Positions 31,445-40,110 of a stretch of DNA of 64,000 bases are shown here, piece after piece. The stretch is taken from the NCBI RefSeq assembly GCF_040605635.1, contig NZ_JBEXDG010000033.1, positions 1 to 64,000 on the forward strand, in the 5' to 3' direction. Positions within the stretch are counted from its first letter, which is position 1; the number at the start of each line of letters is the position of its first letter. This DNA comes from Dactylosporangium sp040605635. Its GTDB lineage: Bacteria; Actinomycetota; Actinomycetes; Mycobacteriales; Micromonosporaceae. Position numbers and translations under genes: made by a program. The notes beneath the pieces were generated by a model. That model was not told where the DNA came from. It made no database searches and was given only the letters and a program-made list of their open reading frames with translations.

Positions 31445-32043
31445 TCCTGCTCCGATCAGACTTCGGGCGACGGCGGCGACGCCGGTACCGGCACCGCCGC
31501 CGACAATATCGACGATCATTAGTGTCTGACGCGACGGCCGCCACGTGAACATCCCGTGGCCGTCCTACGACGCGACAGATGGTCGTTGACCCCCGAACGA
31601 CGCGACGTCGGGACCCGAACGAGGTGGGTTCGGCCCCGAACGAGGTGGGTTTCGGGCCCGAACGAGGTCGGGGGCGCCGGCGAAGACCGGATCCGAACGA
31701 CCGTCGCCGGCGCGGCCCCGGGAACCGGGCCGCGCGGTGCCGCCGGCGGTCGCGCACGACGGCCGGTGCCCCGGACGGGTGGAACCGCTTGCGCCGGTGC
31801 GTTCCGCGGCCCGTGGTGAGGCGGCTGGGGGTGGGGTCACCGCCTCGGTGGGGCCCAGGTGCGTTCGCGGGCGTCGAGCCGGTCCAGGCCGGCGCGCGGC
31901 CGGAGAGCGCCGCCCTCCAGGAGAAGGGCGGCGACCGGGTCGACGCAGCGGTCCATGGCGGCGCGCCGGGTGTCGCGGAGGCGACGCAGGACCTCGCGGC
32001 GCTGGGCGTCGGCGAGGTGGCCGTTCCCTACGGAGGTGTCACA
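31445..32043. other. 599-bp gap without a convincing gene
   Basis: This gap holds the HNH promoter region, a CCGAACGAGG repeat patch (separate entry) and a stretch at about 31840-32043 that reads like protein on the minus strand. Directly after the stop of the 32044 gene, in its frame, it encodes VGNGHLADAQRREVLRRLRD and more, ending at a TGA at 31837; the only start codon inside is ATG 31956 (39 codons). It may be the 3' remnant of a lost gene. Other open frames here have no Shine-Dalgarno motif or recognisable content. Confidence 0.5.
31590..31704. repeat. CCGAACGAGG tandem hairpin repeats
   Basis: CCCGAACGAGGTGGGTTCGG and close variants occur at about 31614-31633, 31635-31657 and 31658-31674, with diverged copies at 31591-31612 and 31692-31704. 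The unit is about 21-23 bp, and each good copy can fold as CCGAAC/GTTCGG hairpins. I see no such copy elsewhere in the window. Confidence 0.7.
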
Positions 32044-32490
32044 TCAGTCGCGTTCGGCTTGACGCAGGCCGTGTGCGGGTGTCCACCACTCGACGACGAG
32101 CCGGGTGCCCGCGGCGTTGAGGTGCGTGTGCACGACCTCGGCGATGTCCGCGCAAAACTTATTTGAATTGTCGGAATTGTCCGACAAGGCCGCGCGCCCG
32201 GTGATCTTCGCCTCGCCGGGCCACGAAGCCTCGGAGCCGTCCACCGGGTCGACCGTGGCGCTGTGCAGGGCGAAGCGAGGATCGCGCCGCAGGTCGGCGC
32301 CCTTGCGGGCGTTCGCCATCGAGCCGAAGCACAGCTCGCCGCCGGTGAACTCCGCCTCGATGCCCGAGATGCGCGGCGACCCGTCGGCGCGCAGTGTAGC
32401 GATCGTCTTGTGCTTGTACGCGTCGAACAGCGCCCGGACCCGGCCGGCGAACGCCGGCTCGGCCGTCTCGAACTCCTGCCACGTCGTCAT
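32044..32490 (-). CDS. Pyridoxamine 5'-phosphate oxidase-fold flavin protein
   Basis: A 148-aa member of the PPOX/FMN-binding split-barrel superfamily, often F420- or FMN-dependent reductases in actinomycetes. ALFDAYKHKTIATLRADGSPRISGIEAEF (about 24-52) and GELCFGSMANARKGADLRRDPRFALH (about 55-80) are typical. An odd Asn/Ser-rich insertion (ALSDNSDNSNKFC) comes from an AT-richer patch at about 32155-32185 that contains a short duplication (GAATTGTC GGAATTGTC). ATG 32490 is the likeliest start; the Shine-Dalgarno motif is poor and ATG 32499 is possible. It is divergent from the antiporter. Substrate unknown. Confidence 0.82.
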   Translation of the reverse strand: MTTWQEFETAEPAFAGRVRALFDAYKHKTIATLRADGSPRISGIEAEFTGGELCFGSMANARKGADLRRDPRFALHSATVDPVDGSEASWPGEAKITGRAALSDNSDNSNKFCADIAEVVHTHLNAAGTRLVVEWWTPAHGLRQAERD

Positions 32491-32560
32491 GCGACCCATG
32501 ATGGCACCAAGGTCCATCCCCCGGTCGGCGGCCGTCAACCGAGGTGCGAAAGACTGTGGC

Positions 32561-34282
32561 ATGCACCTCCAGCACGGACTCCTCGCCATCGCAGCGGTCC
32601 TCGTCATCGTCGCGGTCGCGAAAGTGGCGCCACGCGTCCGCGTGGCCGTGCCCATCGCGCTCGTGGTCGTCGGCATCGGGTTCAGCTACATCCCGTTCGT
32701 GCCGAATCTCAACGTCGATCCGCACCTGATCCTGTTCGTGGTGCTGCCGCCGATCCTGTACTCGGCCGCGGTCAACGTGCACGCCACCGACTTCCGGCGC
32801 AACGTGAAGGCGATCGGCGGGCTGTCGGTGCTGCTCGTCGTCATCTCCGCGCTGGCCGTCGGGCTCCTGCTGCACTGGCTCATCCCCGACCTCAGCCTGG
32901 CCGCCGCGATCGCGCTCGGCGCCGTCGTCAGCCCGCCCGACGCCGTCGCCGCGATCGCGATCGGCAAGCGGCTCGGCCTGCCGCCCCGGCTCGTCATCGT
33001 GCTGGAGGGCGAGGGGCTCATCAACGACGCGACCGCGCTCGTCATGCTCCGCTCCGCGGTCGCCGCGACCGCCGGCGTGGTGTCGCTGTGGGACGTGCTC
33101 GGCGACTTCGCGTTCGCCGTCGCCGCCGGGCTCGTCATCGGGCTCGTCGCCGGCCTGCTCACGGTGTGGATCCGGGCAAAGCTCAACGAGCCGGTGCTGA
33201 CCACCGCGATCTCGTTCATCGCGCCGTTCCTCGCGTTCGTCCCCGCCGAGGAGATCCACGCCTCCGGCGTGCTCGCCGTCGTCGTCGCTGGACTGGTCAC
33301 CGGGCATCAGAGCGCGCGGCACTTCACCGCGCAGGACCGCATCAGCGAGCGCACCAACTGGCGCACCATCCAGCTGCTGCTGGACAACGGGGTGTTCCTG
33401 CTCATGGGGTACCAGATCGTCACCGTCGTCGGCGACGTGCACCACGGGGAGGACGACGTCCTGGAGACCGTCGGGATCGGGCTCGCGGTGACCGCGCTGC
33501 TGGTGCTGCTGCGGGTGATGTTCGTGGCGCCGCTGACCGCGATGCTGCGCCACGACCAGCGCCGCGCCCGGGCCCGCACCGACCGGCTGCAGGGCATCCT
33601 CGTCAGGCTGGCCGAGCGGCAGCACGACTCGCCGAAGTCGGCGGCGCGGGCCGGCTGGATGGCCTCGCTGGTGCGCCGCAAGCAGGCCGACGACGCCTAC
33701 CTGACCACGGAGGGTCTCGGCTGGCGCGGCGGCGCGGCGCTCGCCTGGGCCGGGATGCGCGGCGTCGTCACCCTCGCCGCCGCGCAGTCGCTGCCGCAGA
33801 ACGTCCCGCACCGCTCACAGCTGATCCTCATCGCGTTCGTCGTCGCGATCGTCACGCTCCTCGGCCAGGGCGCGACGCTGCCGGTGCTGATCAAGAAACT
33901 GCGCATCGCCGGCACCGACGCCGAGGCCGACCGGCGGGAGCTGGCCCGGCTCATCGGCGAGATCGTCGCCGAGGGCGAGGACGTCCTGGAGAACCCGGAC
34001 CTGCGGCAGGCGGGCGGCCAGCCGTTCGACGAGGAGGCCCTCGAGGCGGCCCGCCGGGAGAACGCCGCGCTCGGGCAGGCGCTCACCAAACCGGCCGGCC
34101 CGGCCGAGTCGGACCTGCTGCACCAGCGCCGCGAGCTGCACCGGCTGCTGCTCGAGTCGGCGCAGGCCGCGCTGCTGGACGCGCGCGAGTCCGGCACGTA
34201 CACCTCACGCGCCCTCGGACACGTCCAGCACATCCTCGACAACGAGGTCTCCAGTCTCGACCCCGCGGACGCGCACCATTAG
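32561..34282 (+). CDS. Na+/H+ antiporter (CPA1 family)
   Basis: A 573-aa membrane protein that exchanges Na+ (or K+) for protons to keep pH and salt balance. About 12 helices run to residue 415. FVVLPPILYSAAVN (about 59-72), ALGAVVSPPDAVAAIAIGKRL with the ion-binding ND-type region EGEGLINDATALV (about 149-161), and WAGMRGVVTLAAAQSLP (about 399-415) are CPA1 signatures. A 130-residue charged cytoplasmic tail follows, probably regulatory. ATG 32561 has only GAGGTG upstream at 14 bp. It is convergent with the amidohydrolase gene. Confidence 0.92.
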   Translation: MHLQHGLLAIAAVLVIVAVAKVAPRVRVAVPIALVVVGIGFSYIPFVPNLNVDPHLILFVVLPPILYSAAVNVHATDFRRNVKAIGGLSVLLVVISALAVGLLLHWLIPDLSLAAAIALGAVVSPPDAVAAIAIGKRLGLPPRLVIVLEGEGLINDATALVMLRSAVAATAGVVSLWDVLGDFAFAVAAGLVIGLVAGLLTVWIRAKLNEPVLTTAISFIAPFLAFVPAEEIHASGVLAVVVAGLVTGHQSARHFTAQDRISERTNWRTIQLLLDNGVFLLMGYQIVTVVGDVHHGEDDVLETVGIGLAVTALLVLLRVMFVAPLTAMLRHDQRRARARTDRLQGILVRLAERQHDSPKSAARAGWMASLVRRKQADDAYLTTEGLGWRGGAALAWAGMRGVVTLAAAQSLPQNVPHRSQLILIAFVVAIVTLLGQGATLPVLIKKLRIAGTDAEADRRELARLIGEIVAEGEDVLENPDLRQAGGQPFDEEALEAARRENAALGQALTKPAGPAESDLLHQRRELHRLLLESAQAALLDARESGTYTSRALGHVQHILDNEVSSLDPADAHH

Positions 34283-34298
34283 GCCTGAATAGGCCTGG

Positions 34299-35708
34299 TC
34301 AGGCCTCGTTGCGCCACTCGGTGTACATGTACGGGTTGTCGAGCACCTTCGTGGCCGGGATGTCCGGGTTCATGCCCTGCTGCCACGCCGCAGGGCCCAT
34401 GGTCGTGATGAGGTGCTCGACGGTCCGCTCGACGTCGAGGCGGGCCTTGGCGAGGTCCGCGCCGACGAGCCTGCCGTCGCGCTTCACGACGCGCCCGTTC
34501 ACGAGCACTGTGTGCACGTCGCCGCGCTGTGCCTGGAAGGCGACGTGGCCGTACGGGTTGAGGATCGGGAACATGACGGGGGAGTGGTCGTTCTTGAGGA
34601 GCACCACGTCCGCCGCGCGACCGGGCTGGAGGCTGCCGACGACGCCGTCCAGGCCGAGGGCCCTGCTGCCGCCGCGGGTCGCCCAGTCGACGACCTGTTC
34701 GGCGCGCAGGTGCACGTGCGTGACGGTCTCCGCACGGTCGTGCGCCTGCAGGTGCTCGCGGGAGCGGTCGGCGCCGAGCGTGGCCCGCATCGCGGAGAAC
34801 AGGTCGCCGCTCCACCACACGCTGGTGTCCATCGACAGCGACACGGGGATGCCGTGGTCGCGCAGCTGCCAGGTCGGTGGGTAGCCCTGCCCGGCGCTCT
34901 GCTCGCTCTCCGTCGACACCGAGACGGACCCTCCGGTCGCGGCGATGCGATGGTACGAGTCGCCGGACAGCGTCGCGGCGTGCACGTAGATCGTCGACGG
35001 GGTCATGAAGCCGTGCTCGTGCATGAGCCGGATGCCGTCGTCGTTGGTGGCGCCCCACACCCCGGCGTGCGTGGTGACGGGCACGCCGAGCTCGCGGGCG
35101 ACCTCGAACGCCGCCCGCTCCGGGAACGCGGGGTCGCCGGTCACGTCGAACGCCATCTGGAAGCCGAGCGCGCCGCGCGCCCGCCGCTCCACGAAGTCGC
35201 GGAAGCCGGGGCTGGTCGCCCACTCCCACGGGCCCTGCTGGATGTTGCCGTAGGCGAGGACGAACCTGCCCGGCACCGACTCGAGGGCGTCGGCGGCGGC
35301 GTCGGCGTGCTGCGGGGTCTGCAGGCCGTGTGACCAGTCGACGGTCGTGGTGACGCCGGCGTCGAGCGCCTCCCAGGCGCCGAGGACGTTGCCGGCGTGG
35401 ATGTCCTCGGGCCGGAAGTGCCGGCCGGACTCCAGGTAGTACCAGACGAAGTACTGGGTGAGCGTCCAGTCGGCGCCGTAGCCGCGCATCGCGGTCTGCC
35501 ACAGGTGCCGGTGGGTGTCGATCATGCCGGGCATGACGATGCCGCCGCTCGCGTCGATCTCGTCGGTGCCGGGCGGGGCGGTGAGGCCGACGCCGACCTC
35601 GGCGATGCGCCCGTCCACGACGAGGACGTCGGCGCCGGGCAGGACGGTGTGCGCGTCGTCCATCGTGAGGACCAGACCGTTGCGGAACAGCACCGGCTGT
35701 GCGTCCAT
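34299..35708 (-). CDS. Amidohydrolase of the chlorohydrolase/8-oxoguanine deaminase group
   Basis: A 469-aa metal-dependent hydrolase or deaminase of the AtzA/TrzN/cytosine-deaminase group. Ligands are visible as H66 and H68 (DTHRHLW), H214 (TTHAGVWG), H243 (YVHAAT) and D294 (SLSMDTS). Such enzymes usually remove an amino or halide group from an N-heterocyclic ring. ATG 35708 has AAGGAG nine bases upstream; the frame extends 29 codons further without homology. It is divergent from CoA-transferase 3, and each gene has a CGGAC-4-GTCCG dyad just upstream, so they are probably controlled together. The true substrate is unknown. Confidence 0.9.
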   Translation of the reverse strand: MDAQPVLFRNGLVLTMDDAHTVLPGADVLVVDGRIAEVGVGLTAPPGTDEIDASGGIVMPGMIDTHRHLWQTAMRGYGADWTLTQYFVWYYLESGRHFRPEDIHAGNVLGAWEALDAGVTTTVDWSHGLQTPQHADAAADALESVPGRFVLAYGNIQQGPWEWATSPGFRDFVERRARGALGFQMAFDVTGDPAFPERAAFEVARELGVPVTTHAGVWGATNDDGIRLMHEHGFMTPSTIYVHAATLSGDSYHRIAATGGSVSVSTESEQSAGQGYPPTWQLRDHGIPVSLSMDTSVWWSGDLFSAMRATLGADRSREHLQAHDRAETVTHVHLRAEQVVDWATRGGSRALGLDGVVGSLQPGRAADVVLLKNDHSPVMFPILNPYGHVAFQAQRGDVHTVLVNGRVVKRDGRLVGADLAKARLDVERTVEHLITTMGPAAWQQGMNPDIPATKVLDNPYMYTEWRNEA

Positions 35709-35724
35709 CGCTGTCAACTCCTTC

Positions 35725-35738
35725 CGGACAATCGTCCG
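35725..35738. promoter_or_regulatory. CGGAC-4-GTCCG operator, amidohydrolase side
   Basis: CGGACAATCGTCCG is a perfect 5-4-5 dyad 17 bp upstream of the amidohydrolase ATG, next to its Shine-Dalgarno motif. The same architecture recurs on the other side of the divergent region at 35892-35905. Confidence 0.65.
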
Positions 35739-35891
35739 TGTAGCGGTCAGAGGAGCGATCGGCGAAAGTGTGTCCCCCGTCACGAGCGCTGTCAAGGCAC
35801 CCGCCTCGCGCCTTCCCAGGTCGTACCGATGCCGCAGACGCCAGCGGGGCGGCGGTTGACATCACGGGGTGCATTCTTGAGACTGGTGTAG

Positions 35892-35905
35892 CGGACAAGT
35901 GTCCG
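35892..35905. promoter_or_regulatory. CGGAC-4-GTCCG operator, CoA-transferase side
   Basis: CGGACAAGTGTCCG is a perfect 5-4-5 dyad (CGGACA...TGTCCG gives six symmetrical outer bases) 22 bp upstream of ATG 35928. Together with the site at 35725 it brackets the 219-bp divergent promoter region. Confidence 0.65.
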
Positions 35906-35927
35906 TATCGCGGACGAGGGGGAGTTG

Positions 35928-37067
35928 ATGGCGGCACCGGAGCGCGGGGGACCACTCAGTGGTCTGCTGGTCGCCGACTTCTCGCGGATCCTCGCCGGGC
36001 CGTACGCCACGATGCTCCTCGCGGACCTCGGCGCCGACGTCATCAAGGTCGAGGGGCCGGGCGGCGACGACACGCGCACCTGGATGCCGCCGACCCGCGA
36101 CGGCGTCTCCACGTATTACCTCGGCATCAACCGCAACAAGCGGTCCATCGCCCTCGACCTGCGCGACCCGGAGGACCTCGCGGCGGCGCAGGCCCTCGCC
36201 GCCCGCGCCGACGTCATGATCGAGAACTTCAAGCCCGGCGGGCTGCGCCGCTTCGGCCTCGACCACGCGACCGTCGCCGCCGGCAACCCGGCGGTCGTCT
36301 ACGCCTCGATCAGCGGTTTCGGGTCCGGCGCGGGCGCGGCGATGCCGGGCTACGACCTGATGGTGCAGGCGGTGTCCGGCCTGATGAGCCTCACCGGCGA
36401 CCCCGGCGGGCCGCCGTTCCGCGCCGGGATCTCCGTCTTCGACGTGATGGCGGGCATGCACGCGGGCATCGGCATCCTCGCCGCGCTGCACCACCGCACC
36501 GCGACCGGCGCCGGCCAGCATGTCGAGGTCAACCTCCTGTCCTCCGCCCTGTCCGGCCTGGTCAACCACAGCAGCGGCTACGTCGCCGGCGGCACCGTGC
36601 CGTTCCGCATGGGCAACGCGCATCCGAGCCTGTTCCCGTACGAGCCGCTGCCCACCGCCGACGGCGACCTCATCGTCATCGCCGGCAACGACGGGCAGTT
36701 CCGCAAGCTCTGCGCCGTCCTCGGCTGCGAGGAGCTCCTCGACGACCCCCGCTTCCAGCGCAACCAGGACCGCACCGCGCACCGGGAGGCGCTGCGCCCG
36801 CTGCTCGTCGAGCGGCTGCGGGCCAAGGGCAAGCAGGCGTGGTTCGACGAGCTGATCGCCGCCGGGGTGCCGTGCGCGCCGATCAACACCATCGACGGCG
36901 GCGTCGCCCTCGCCGAGTCGCTCGGCCTCGACCCGGTCGTCGAGACCGGCGCGGTGCCCGGCATCCGCAACCCGATCACGCTGTCGGCGACCCCGCCGAG
37001 CTACGAGCTGCCGCCGCCCGGCCTGGACGAGCACGGCGAGGAGATCCGGCGATGGCTGAAGAGCTGA
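35928..37067 (+). CDS. CaiB/BaiF family (class III) CoA-transferase 3
   Basis: A 379-aa CoA-transferase. LLVADFSRILAGPYATMLLADLGADVIKVEGPGGDDTR (about 13-50), ENFKPGGLRRFGL (about 99-111) and the probable catalytic Asp172 in GISVFDVMAG are present. It differs clearly from the two transferases of the first catabolic locus and resembles the succinyl-CoA:dicarboxylate transferase branch. GAGGGGGAG lies five bases before ATG 35928. Its last 16 bp overlap the start of the citryl-CoA-lyase-like gene, so transfer of CoA and cleavage of the product are probably consecutive steps, as in CoA-dependent citramalate or citrate breakdown. Confidence 0.93.
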   Translation: MAAPERGGPLSGLLVADFSRILAGPYATMLLADLGADVIKVEGPGGDDTRTWMPPTRDGVSTYYLGINRNKRSIALDLRDPEDLAAAQALAARADVMIENFKPGGLRRFGLDHATVAAGNPAVVYASISGFGSGAGAAMPGYDLMVQAVSGLMSLTGDPGGPPFRAGISVFDVMAGMHAGIGILAALHHRTATGAGQHVEVNLLSSALSGLVNHSSGYVAGGTVPFRMGNAHPSLFPYEPLPTADGDLIVIAGNDGQFRKLCAVLGCEELLDDPRFQRNQDRTAHREALRPLLVERLRAKGKQAWFDELIAAGVPCAPINTIDGGVALAESLGLDPVVETGAVPGIRNPITLSATPPSYELPPPGLDEHGEEIRRWLKS

Positions 37068-37855
37068 GCTTCCCCACGTCCATCGGCACCTCCGACGCCG
37101 ACCGCATCACGCTGCTCGGCCAGGACCTCGCCGCGGACCTGATGGGCAACGTCGGCTTCGGGGAGCTCGCCTTCTGGCTCGTCGCCGGGCGCCGGCCCTC
37201 GGCGGGGGAGACCCGCGTCTTCGAGGCGGTCCTGGTCGCGCTCGCCGACCACGGGTTCACACCCACCGCGATCGCCGCCCGGGTCACGTACGCCAGCGCA
37301 CCCGAGTCCCTGCAGGGCGCGCTCGCGGCGGGGCTGCTCGGCGGCGGCTCCCGCTTCCTCGGCGTCACCGAGGACTGCGGCGTGTTCCTGCACTCGGTGT
37401 TGTCGTCGCTTTCCTCGACTCCTGTCGATGATGCCGGCTGGGACGCCGTTGCCGCCGACGCGATCGCCGCCCGCCGTGCCGCCGGACAGTTCGTGCCCGG
37501 CCTCGGGCATCCGGTGCACAAGGTCCAGGACCCCCGCACGCCGGTGCTGATCCGGATCGCCGACGAGGCCGGTGTACGGGGACCGCACCTGCGACTGTTC
37601 GAGGCCGTCGGACGGGCGCACCCGGCGATCCTCGGGCGGACCCTGCCGCTCAACGGCGCGGGGGTCTGCGGCGCCGCCCTCGCCGACCTCGGCCTGCCGG
37701 TCACCATGCTGCGCGGCTTCGCGCTCCTCGCCCGCGCCGCCGGGCTCCTCGGGCACCTCGCCGAGGAACAGCGCACCGGCCTCGGCCTCGAGATCTACCG
37801 CACCGTCGACCGCAACGCCCGCTACGTCGACCCACCCACTGTTCCGGCTGACTGA
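37052..37855 (+). CDS. Citryl-CoA lyase-like protein (citrate-synthase fold)
   Basis: A 267-aa protein of the short citrate synthase/citryl-CoA lyase family. It shows SIGTSDADRITLLGQDLAADLMG (about 9-31), a GLGHPVHKVQDPRTPVLIRIADE segment (about 150-172) containing the active-site His, and a C-terminal LARAAGLLGHLAEEQRTG helix. These short forms act as lyases that split citryl-CoA to acetyl-CoA and oxaloacetate. The ATG at 37052 overlaps the transferase stop by 16 bp, so the two are translationally coupled. The likely job is cleavage of a citrate-like CoA ester; the exact ester is inferred, not shown. Confidence 0.85.
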   Translation: MAEELSFPTSIGTSDADRITLLGQDLAADLMGNVGFGELAFWLVAGRRPSAGETRVFEAVLVALADHGFTPTAIAARVTYASAPESLQGALAAGLLGGGSRFLGVTEDCGVFLHSVLSSLSSTPVDDAGWDAVAADAIAARRAAGQFVPGLGHPVHKVQDPRTPVLIRIADEAGVRGPHLRLFEAVGRAHPAILGRTLPLNGAGVCGAALADLGLPVTMLRGFALLARAAGLLGHLAEEQRTGLGLEIYRTVDRNARYVDPPTVPAD

Positions 37856-37869
37856 AAGGAAGCGGCGCC

Positions 37870-38733
37870 ATGGCCCAGGTTGTCGCGGTCATCGCCTCGA
37901 CCCACCATCCGTTCTACTTCAAGGCCAGCACCGCCACCGGCGACGACCGCCCGCCGTTCGCCGACGAGTGGGTCCGCAAGGTCACCGCGTTCCGCGAGAC
38001 GCTGACCCGCGCCCGCCCCGACGTGCTCGTCATGGTCGGCTCCGACCACTTCCACCAGCTGTGGCTGGACAACATGCCGCAGTTCCTCGTCGGCAAGGCC
38101 CCGTTCTACGACGCCAACTGGTACAACGAGGAACGCGAGTTCGGCCTGCCGCGCATGCTGCTGCGCGGCCAGGAGGACCTGTCCGCGCACGTGCTGCGCG
38201 AAGGCCTCGACGCCGGCTTCGACCTCGCGTTCAGCAACGAGCTGCGCATCGACCACAGCATCACGTGCCCGATCATCACGCTGCGGCCCGAGGCGGACCT
38301 GCCGATCGTGCCGATCTACACCAACATCTTCGCCCCGCCGCTGCCGCAGCCTCGCCGGTTCGTGCAGCTCGGCCGCACCATCCGGGAGCTCGTCGAGTCG
38401 TGGCCCAGCGATCTGCGGGTCGCGGTCATCGGCACCGGCCACCTGTCCCTGGAGCTCGGCGGGCCCCGCCAGTTCGGCCCGCACGGCCCCGACCCCGAGT
38501 TCGACCGGCGGGCCGTGGAGTGGATCGCCAACGGCGACCTCGACGGCTGCCTGTCCGAGGTGACCCTGGACAGCCTGCACGCACCCGGCAACGCCACCCA
38601 CGGGTTCATGGACTTCATGCTCATGATGGGTGTCGCCGGCGACGGCGTGAAGGCCGACTACGTCGACACCTACGACCTGTTCCACACCATGGAGGCGTAC
38701 TTCACCTGGTACCCGCAGGGAGCCCCGGCATGA
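37870..38733 (+). CDS. Class III extradiol ring-cleavage dioxygenase, catalytic subunit (LigB type)
   Basis: A 287-aa dioxygenase of the LigB superfamily, which uses Fe(II) to cleave catecholic rings next to the hydroxyls. Iron ligands correspond to His12/13 (STHHPFYF) and His60/62 (GSDHFHQLW), and a catalytic base to His191 (GTGHLSLELGG). The third ligand, a Glu near residue 242 in LigB, is not obvious: the region reads GNATHGFMDF. AAAGGA precedes the ATG. The small LigA-like subunit follows with an ATGA overlap. Substrate is probably a protocatechuate-, gallate- or hydroxypyridine-like diol. Confidence 0.9.
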   Translation: MAQVVAVIASTHHPFYFKASTATGDDRPPFADEWVRKVTAFRETLTRARPDVLVMVGSDHFHQLWLDNMPQFLVGKAPFYDANWYNEEREFGLPRMLLRGQEDLSAHVLREGLDAGFDLAFSNELRIDHSITCPIITLRPEADLPIVPIYTNIFAPPLPQPRRFVQLGRTIRELVESWPSDLRVAVIGTGHLSLELGGPRQFGPHGPDPEFDRRAVEWIANGDLDGCLSEVTLDSLHAPGNATHGFMDFMLMMGVAGDGVKADYVDTYDLFHTMEAYFTWYPQGAPA

Positions 38734-39092
38734 GCCGCTATCTGCTCGACAAGTTCCTGTACACAGTGGACAGAGACCCCGCGCTCGTCGAGCGGTACCG
38801 TGTCGACCCGGCCGGGACCGTCGCCTGGTGGGAGTCCACGCTGGCCAACGCGCTGCTCAACAGCCACACCGGCGAGGCGGGCACGTGGCAGCGGTTCACC
38901 GACGAGGAGCGGGCCGCGCTGACCGGGCACGACCACATCGCGCTGTTCGGCCTCGGCGCCCACCCGTTCCTCACGCTGACCCTGTTCATCGCGATGTTCG
39001 AACGCGACCACGACGAGCCCCTCGCCTACCAGAAGCAGTACGGCGCCCGGCTCGCCCACTTCGACCTGCCCTACCCCGACATCGCCACATGA
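38730..39092 (+). CDS. Extradiol dioxygenase small subunit (LigA type)
   Basis: A 120-aa helical protein of the LigA family, the small subunit that covers the active site of protocatechuate 4,5-dioxygenase-type enzymes. LLDKFLYTVDRDPALVERYRVDPAGTVA (about 5-32), LTGHDHIALFGLGAHPFLTLTLF (about 64-86) match the family. It overlaps the LigB-type gene (ATGA) and is followed by another ATGA overlap with the reductase-like gene, so all three are made together. Confidence 0.9.
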   Translation: MSRYLLDKFLYTVDRDPALVERYRVDPAGTVAWWESTLANALLNSHTGEAGTWQRFTDEERAALTGHDHIALFGLGAHPFLTLTLFIAMFERDHDEPLAYQKQYGARLAHFDLPYPDIAT

Positions 39093-40072
39093 TGCGCGCC
39101 GCCACCGTCGTGCGCTGCGGGTCGCCGCCCGTGGTCGTTGTGAGATCGGCGCCGGTCGCGGGTGCGGGCCAGGTGACGGTCACGGTGACGGCCGCGCCGA
39201 TCACGCCCCTCGACGTGCTGTGCGCGTCGGGCACCTCCTACTTCGGCACGCCCGGGCTGCCGTACGTGCCGGGCGTGCAGGGCGTCGGCACCCTCGACGA
39301 CGGCACCGCCGTCTGGTTTCCGACCGACGCCGGGATGCGCCCCGGCGACGGCAGCATGGCCGAGGTCGTGACCGTGCCCGCCGCCGACGTCGTGCCGCTG
39401 CCCGCGGACGTCGACCACCGGCTCGTCGCCGCGCTCGGCCTGTCCGCCGTCGCCGCCTGGCAGGCACTCACCTGGCGCGGCGAGCTCCTCCCCGGCGAAC
39501 AGGTCCTCGTCCTCGGCGGCGGAGGCGTCGTCGGGCAGGCCGCGATCCAGCTCGCCCGGCTCGCCGGCGCCCGGCGGGTCATCGCCGCCTGCCGGTCCGC
39601 GGCCGCCCGGGAACGCGCGCACCGCCTCGGCGCCGACGCCGTCGTCGCCCTCCACGACACCGACGACGTCGCGACCCTCGCCCGGCGGCTCCAGGACGCC
39701 ACCGACGGCCCCGTCGACCTGGTCCTCGACCCGCTCTTCGGGATCCCGGCCGCCGCGTCGCTGCGCACCCTGCGCCGCGGCGGCCGCCTCGTCAACCTCG
39801 GCAGCGCCGCCGGGGAGATCGCGCCGCTGGACTCCGCGACGCTGCGCAGCGGGTCGCTGCGCGTCCTCGGCTACACCAACACCGAGCTCAGCGCCGCCGA
39901 GAAGAGCGCCACCATGCGGTACCTCGCGGGCCATGCCGCCGCCGGCCGGCTGGTCGCCGACCACGACTGCGTGCCGCTGTCCGAGATCGGCGCCGCGTGG
40001 ACCGCACAGGCCGGCGGCGTGGCCACCCGGCGCCTCGTCGTCGTCCCCTCGTCGCCGTTGCGCAAGGACTAG
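39089..40072 (+). CDS. Zinc-independent quinone oxidoreductase-like MDR protein
   Basis: A 327-aa member of the medium-chain dehydrogenase/reductase superfamily, quinone-oxidoreductase branch. It has the GroES-like N-domain (APITPLDVLCASGTSYFG), an NADPH-binding motif VLVLGGGGVVGQAAIQLARLAGA (about 137-159) in place of the usual AxxGGVG, and lacks the catalytic zinc cysteines. The start is ATG 39089, overlapping the LigA-type stop; ATG 39092 is possible. It may reduce a double bond in the ring-cleavage product. It is the last catabolic gene before the iclR-type regulator. Confidence 0.86.
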   Translation: MMRAATVVRCGSPPVVVVRSAPVAGAGQVTVTVTAAPITPLDVLCASGTSYFGTPGLPYVPGVQGVGTLDDGTAVWFPTDAGMRPGDGSMAEVVTVPAADVVPLPADVDHRLVAALGLSAVAAWQALTWRGELLPGEQVLVLGGGGVVGQAAIQLARLAGARRVIAACRSAAARERAHRLGADAVVALHDTDDVATLARRLQDATDGPVDLVLDPLFGIPAAASLRTLRRGGRLVNLGSAAGEIAPLDSATLRSGSLRVLGYTNTELSAAEKSATMRYLAGHAAAGRLVADHDCVPLSEIGAAWTAQAGGVATRRLVVVPSSPLRKD

Positions 40073-40073
40073 T

Positions 40074-40088
40074 GTTCGCGGGGCGAAC
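40074..40088. promoter_or_regulatory. Candidate IclR operator
   Basis: GTTCGCGGGGCGAAC is a perfect 6-3-6 dyad starting one base after the MDR stop and 22 bp before the regulator ATG. GTTCG/CGAAC arms recall sites of PcaR/PobR-type IclR proteins. It probably mediates autoregulation. Confidence 0.6.
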
Positions 40089-40110
40089 TCCAACCACGAT
40101 TGAGGCGGCG

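Noticed and set aside
31590..31704. Possible CRISPR or integron attachment array
   Set aside because: Units are directly adjacent with no spacers, and there is no cas or integrase gene.
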